Assembly: GCA_003978675.1 (NCBI GenBank)
Contig: QNYP01000140.1
Span: 1 to 10,585, forward strand
Source of the DNA: Hydrogenothermus sp.
GTDB lineage: Bacteria; Aquificota; Aquificia; Aquificales; Hydrogenothermaceae
Direction: 5' to 3'
Length of the DNA: 10,585 nt
Positions 7,901 through 10,585 of the stretch are shown here, piece after piece. The translations under genes were made by a program, and so were the position numbers. Under the pieces are notes generated by a model, which was given only the letters and a program-made list of their open reading frames with translations, was not told the origin of the DNA and did not search any database. Numbering within the stretch: position 1 is the stretch's first letter; each line of letters opens with the position of its first letter.

Positions 7901-7995
7901 ACAGGAATAGTTTTATATGAGTAGTATCCATACCCTACCAGCCCTAGTATTACAAACAAAATTAATAATCTATATTTAAGTATCCAATGTATCAT
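4930..7995 (-). CDS. CzcA/CusA-family heavy-metal RND efflux pump
   Basis: This is the inner-membrane, proton-driven pump of a tripartite exporter. Its 1021 residues match the heavy-metal (HME) subfamily. It has an N-terminal membrane helix at about 9-27, a first periplasmic domain to about 335, a block of helices at about 336-495, a second periplasmic domain at about 545-860, and a second helix block to the end. Signatures are IPVDTFPDPTPLQV (30-43), NLMSLGGLAIGLGLFAD (384-400) with D400 and E407 in membrane helix 4, GTEFTPQLDEG (546-556) and the repeated helix 'N...L..G.I..FG' at 909-930. By hand comparison with remembered CusA sequence, the substrate-site methionines 573, 623 and 672 correspond to E561, Y610 and E660. 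The first acidic residue of the CzcA helix-4 motif (DFG...D) corresponds to G394. Metal specificity is therefore open. AGGAGG lies seven bases before the ATG. The gene follows the adaptor by 11 bases and ends at the shared hairpin. Confidence 0.94.
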   Translation of the reverse strand: MIHWILKYRLLILFVILGLVGYGYYSYKTIPVDTFPDPTPLQVNIYTEAPGYSAEEVEALITKKVETVMAGIKDVEKVRSESIPGLSYVSIFFKDGTDIYFDRRLVMEKLPEAQSQLPQGITPIMGPNTSGLGNVLLYALVDTTGKYSLTDLKAIQEWIVRPILKAISGVEDIVQWGPEKAFLIKPDIEKLLVYNLSLDDIFEAIDKNGGLSGGGYTKTDEGDLVIRTVASITSIKQIENIPVKFNDGQIIRVKDVANVVEGEVPQRRGAFTLNGQEVQGNIVLKRIGENTQELVEKLRKEINRINQEVLPEGVEIKVLYDQSYLTEKALSTIQKALLEGIILVSIAMILYLGNIRAAFLVILSIPFTLLISFILMKHYGLTANLMSLGGLAIGLGLFADATVVVIENIFRHLSHSKEDVKDKLTKLEIIKLSVQEITKPVIFAILIIMVVFLPIFSFESVEGKYFKPLAITIIFALASSLFVAIIAMPVLAYFGLKPGNEKTVFMEIIEKAYLKLLNTAFKIGVILFVLTIILFGGSLYLFTKIGTEFTPQLDEGAVLAEIYLDPNISLEESKKIAQYVESKAKEFDVVVNAFSTVGRAEKGEVQDVNYIETWILLKPYSQWQTFKSRKEFENALREKLKDLPVAGLIFTQPIAMRIEELLSGVKATVAVKIFGDDLNKINELAYKVEEVAKKTKGSKDVETESQTGKLQLQIIPKYEVLYRYGFTVDTILSLVGKYVAGVEVNEFRKGLISFPIYIKIPDKYLYDVEVIKNIPIYKTGEKTLLRLKDVAEVKVVPGFFKIRHENGLRYALVQLNIEGRDLGGFINELRENIRKEIKMPEGYFIEFAGQFENQERAMKKLSIVVPIAILLIFLLLFINYNSVKDALIIMLNVPFATIGGIIALYISGFNLSVPAAIGFIAVFGIATLNGVVLVSYIRQMLEEGFYIEKAISRATRLRLRPILITATAASLGLVPILFTNDIGSEIQKPIAVVVIGGIFTSTFLTLILLPIVYRFAYKFKI

Positions 7996-8006
7996 CTCTT
8001 AACCTC

Positions 8007-9074
8007 CTATTCTTCTGCCTCTCCGAAGAATTTAGCTTTTAGATGGACCACTCCCTTAATAACCACTTCTTTTCCTGCTCTAACCCCTTTTAAAACTTTG
8101 TAATAATTTCCAATTCTTTCTCCTAAAACAACTTTAACTGGATAAAAGGCGTTTTCTTTTTTAAGAATTACAAAATTTCCTTCATCTGTTTTAATAACTG
8201 CAGAAATAGGTATAAAAAGACCTTTTTCTTTAGCTATTGGAATTTTTACATCAACAAACATATTCGGTTTTAATGTGTCATTTGTATTATCAGAAACAAT
8301 TCTTACTTCTACTCTTTTTGTTTCTTTATCTACACTATGGCTTATAAAATCTATGAAACCTGCTGTTTTTCCTAAAGGTGATAAAATTTCAACAGTTTCA
8401 CCTTTTTTTATTAATTGAATTTCAGAAATTGGCACATAGGCAACAGTCCATAATCTGTCATGGGAATGTATTTTGAAAATCATTTTATCTAAACTAACAC
8501 TATCCCCTAAAACTACATTTTGTTTTGCTATGTATCCATTTATATTTGCTCTGAGAACTAATAGGTTATCATTGATTTCTCCATAAGCTTTTAAACTTTC
8601 TTTTAAAGCATCTAATTTTGCCTTTGCATTTTCTAACTTTATTTTTGAACTAAAAAATCTTGTATATGTAATTAGTTTATTTTTGTAAAGTAATTTTTCT
8701 CTCTCATACAGTTTTTTCAGTATTTCATAATTTGCTTTTGCTTCATTTATACTAACAATTAATCTTGATATTTCAGGTGAGTATATATAAGCAACTATTT
8801 GGCCTTTTTTTACTTTATCTCCTTCTTTAAGAGGTAATTTTTTTACTATTCCTTCAACTGGTGAGTATATTTTTTCTGATAATGTTAAGTCATCTTTCAC
8901 TATTGCTGGATATTTTTTTGTTATATTAACAGTCATAGGCTTTAAAACAATAGATTCTATTCCTAATGCCTTTTGAACGGTTTCTGGAATTATATTACTA
9001 TTAGAAACTACATTTTCTTCTTTTGAATATGAAAACACAAATATAGTTAAGATTAAGATTAAAATTAATCTCAT
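8007..9074 (-). CDS. Periplasmic adaptor (membrane fusion protein) of the efflux system
   Basis: The adaptor links the RND pump to the outer-membrane channel. The protein is 355 residues. Residues 1-17 are a signal peptide or N-terminal anchor, and no lipobox Cys is present. The first half of a lipoyl-like domain is at 69-97 (IYSPVEGIVKKLPLKEGDKV), and a hairpin of two coiled helices lies at about 102-166. The second lipoyl half is at 170-205 (ANINGYIAKQNVVLGDSV), then a beta-barrel at about 209-280 and a membrane-proximal domain at about 281-345 (LFIPISAVI). The layout fits CusB/CzcB adaptors, but the N-terminal methionine metal site of CusB is not apparent: mature residues before 45 contain no Met, Cys or His. 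GGAGGT stands eight bases before the ATG. The ATG overlaps the stop of the preceding channel gene (ATGA), which is typical of coupled translation. Confidence 0.92.
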   Translation of the reverse strand: MRLILILILTIFVFSYSKEENVVSNSNIIPETVQKALGIESIVLKPMTVNITKKYPAIVKDDLTLSEKIYSPVEGIVKKLPLKEGDKVKKGQIVAYIYSPEISRLIVSINEAKANYEILKKLYEREKLLYKNKLITYTRFFSSKIKLENAKAKLDALKESLKAYGEINDNLLVLRANINGYIAKQNVVLGDSVSLDKMIFKIHSHDRLWTVAYVPISEIQLIKKGETVEILSPLGKTAGFIDFISHSVDKETKRVEVRIVSDNTNDTLKPNMFVDVKIPIAKEKGLFIPISAVIKTDEGNFVILKKENAFYPVKVVLGERIGNYYKVLKGVRAGKEVVIKGVVHLKAKFFGEAEE

Positions 9075-10252
9075 ATTTCAAGACCTCCAATTTTTATGTA
9101 TTCTCCATAAGTTTTGTGTATTTCATAGATTAAGCTTGCTTTTAGATTAAGGGTTTCAAAGTATTGTTTTCTTATACTAGATAGCTCTAAAAAGCTTACT
9201 GTTCCTTCTTGATATCCCTTTTGGGCAATTTCCAATGCATTCTGCAGTTTTAAAATGGCTGTTTTCTTTACTGTTTCCAGCTGTTTTTTTAATGCATTTA
9301 TTTGCATACCTAAAGATTTAAGCTTTGCTTCGTATTGAAATTCCACCTGTCTTTTCTTTTGTAAAACTTGAGATTTTTGATTTACTAAACTGATAATTTG
9401 TCCTTCATTTTTGTAAAAAACTGGTAAACTTGAAGATATATTTATGCCGAATTCATATTTTCCTAAATCTACTGCATCTTCTCCCGCAACAAGACCAATA
9501 TAAACCTGAGGTTTTGCTAAAGCTTTTTGTCTCTTTATTTGGGTATTGTAAGATTTGATTAAAAGCTCATAATAAGAGATTAATGGAAAATTTGTAGGTT
9601 TAGCCAAGTTTATATTTAATTCTTCAAAATTCCCTTCTATTTTTACAGGGTTAATTCCTGCAAATGCAAAAAACAAAGTTTCTTTAGCCTGTTTCAAAGC
9701 CTTTAGAGTTTCTAGTTTAGATTTAACTATTGAAATATCTCTGTCTATCCTTAAAACATCAATTATTAATGCTTCACCAAATTTATATTTATGGTCAATA
9801 AATTTTTTTAACTGATTTAATAAAGCTACTTCCTTTTCTTTAATTTTGATTTGAGCATCAATATATAAGATTTCATAAAAGATTTGATATAAATTACCCT
9901 CAAAAATTCTTTTTTGTGCCTCATAGAAATACTCTTGAGCTTTTTTTCTTAAACCTGCTGATTTTATTGCAAGGTATTTTTCACCCCATAATCTAAGCTG
10001 TTGTGATATTTGTAAATTTGTTAAAGCAAATCCACTATCTGTTTGGGAAATAAGTCTCCCAAATTCTACTTGAACCTGTGGGTTAAAATTCCTTTTGGCT
10101 TGCAGAATTTGCCCTTCATAAGATTTAACACTATATTTTATACTTTTTAAATAAGGGCTACTTTCTAAAGCTTTTTCTAAAATCTCTTTAAAAGTTTCTC
10201 CGTATGAAAATGTAAGAAATATGAATATAGCCAAAAATATTCTTGTAAACAT
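9071..10252 (-). CDS. TolC-family outer-membrane factor of the efflux system
   Basis: The protein should trimerise into the outer-membrane channel and periplasmic tunnel of the exporter. Its 393 residues begin with a signal peptide (about 1-18, ending FSYG before Glu). There is no Cys at the cleavage point, so it is not a lipoprotein as CusC is. Two structural repeats are visible. The first has FKEILEKALESSPYLK (21-36), FNPQVQVEFG (56-65) and FGEALIIDVLRIDRD (158-172). The second has AKPQVYIGL (246-254) and YQEGTVSFLELSSIRKQYFET (347-367, key residues G350, L355, R361). Long Lys/Gln/Glu-rich helices fill the gaps, as in TolC. It is shorter than E. coli TolC or CusC but normal for Aquificota-type members. 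AAGGAGGT precedes the ATG by a few bases. It is the first complete gene of the minus-strand operon in this window. Confidence 0.9.
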   Translation of the reverse strand: MFTRIFLAIFIFLTFSYGETFKEILEKALESSPYLKSIKYSVKSYEGQILQAKRNFNPQVQVEFGRLISQTDSGFALTNLQISQQLRLWGEKYLAIKSAGLRKKAQEYFYEAQKRIFEGNLYQIFYEILYIDAQIKIKEKEVALLNQLKKFIDHKYKFGEALIIDVLRIDRDISIVKSKLETLKALKQAKETLFFAFAGINPVKIEGNFEELNINLAKPTNFPLISYYELLIKSYNTQIKRQKALAKPQVYIGLVAGEDAVDLGKYEFGINISSSLPVFYKNEGQIISLVNQKSQVLQKKRQVEFQYEAKLKSLGMQINALKKQLETVKKTAILKLQNALEIAQKGYQEGTVSFLELSSIRKQYFETLNLKASLIYEIHKTYGEYIKIGGLEI

Positions 10253-10314
10253 ATAAAACCTCCTTAAATCTTAGGATTGTAAAGGCAGAGTAATCCTGTG
10301 AGAATAAGCAGAAA

Positions 10315-10585
10315 CTAGGTTGGAGGTTTAAAAATTTCTATTTTCAGAGGTTTAAGAGATAGGTTTTTAGGAATAGGGAAATTGATAGATATAACGGGTA
10401 TATCTACAAAATCTAATTTTTCTACAAAGATATAATACATATGAAAATTTTTGTGTATATTACATAAAGGGTCTAAAGATAAATCTTGAGGTTTATCTAT
10501 TGATAAGCTTTCAACAGTTTTCATACAAGGGTCTATCTTATAAAATACAAAGTCATGGAATACATTAAACAAAAATCCTATTAGT
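10315..10585 (-). CDS. Small Cys/His-containing envelope protein, C-terminal part
   Basis: The reading frame is open to the right edge of the window, so only the last 89 residues are present. The TTG codon at 10572 is probably not the start, because the residues before it (LIGFLF) look like the end of a hydrophobic signal or membrane segment. I do not recognise the family. Visible features are a short motif HDFVFYKIDPC close after the hydrophobic part, a second cysteine in DPLCNIHKNFH, and a C-terminal tail ending EIFKPPT. Two Cys and three His suggest metal binding in the periplasm, but that is inference. Small secreted proteins with Cys/His motifs and a Pro-rich tail often head metal-efflux operons (the CzcI and DUF2946-like types), and the position here, 62 bases before the channel gene on the same strand, fits that pattern. 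Confidence 0.65.
   Translation of the reverse strand, partial: LIGFLFNVFHDFVFYKIDPCMKTVESLSIDKPQDLSLDPLCNIHKNFHMYYIFVEKLDFVDIPVISINFPIPKNLSLKPLKIEIFKPPT

Noticed and set aside
10273..10297. AGGATT/AATCCT hairpin between the small Cys/His gene and the channel gene, as terminator or riboswitch
   Set aside because: The six-pair AT-containing stem has a 13-base loop and no T run, and nothing matches a known riboswitch core. It is probably chance.

Overview
This AT-rich window (about one third G+C by eye) looks like chromosome from a thermophilic, non-sporulating Gram-negative bacterium. The best fit is the Aquificota, of a Sulfurihydrogenibium/Hydrogenothermaceae type. That placement is inferred from base composition, the Lys/Glu/Ile-rich proteins, a SpoVG homologue in a genome that also encodes an outer-membrane channel, and ResB-type cytochrome c biogenesis. 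No rRNA or other direct marker is present to prove it.

Left part, plus strand (171-4886): five genes run in one direction. They are a small secreted protein, pfkA (6-phosphofructokinase, broken by a frameshift near 784-795), spoVG, resB (opened by TTG inside the end of spoVG) and purH. The first four touch or overlap, so they look like one transcript. purH follows a 60-base gap that carries a possible promoter. Together they are ordinary housekeeping functions: glycolysis, an RNA/DNA-binding regulator, cytochrome c maturation and purine synthesis.

The first 149 bases are a perfect inverted copy of the inside of pfkA (636-784). One copy ends exactly where the window begins, and the other ends at the pfkA reading-frame lesion. 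This is the strongest structural anomaly here. A fold-back amplification chimera or an assembly error at a contig end is the most economical explanation, although a real inverted duplication cannot be excluded from the sequence alone.

Right part, minus strand (10585 down to 4930): a tightly packed tripartite heavy-metal efflux operon. In transcription order it holds the C-terminal part of a small Cys/His-containing protein that runs off the window, a TolC-type outer-membrane factor, a periplasmic adaptor and a CzcA/CusA-family RND pump. The three complete genes would build one envelope-spanning proton-driven exporter. The metal is uncertain because the pump matches neither the CusA methionine triad nor the full CzcA acidic set.

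The two convergent blocks meet at a short gap holding a GC-rich hairpin, which is a good terminator for the efflux operon. No tRNA, rRNA, CRISPR array, insertion sequence or transposase was seen. Apart from the inverted-repeat arm at 1-149, no stretch over 300 bases lacks a gene.
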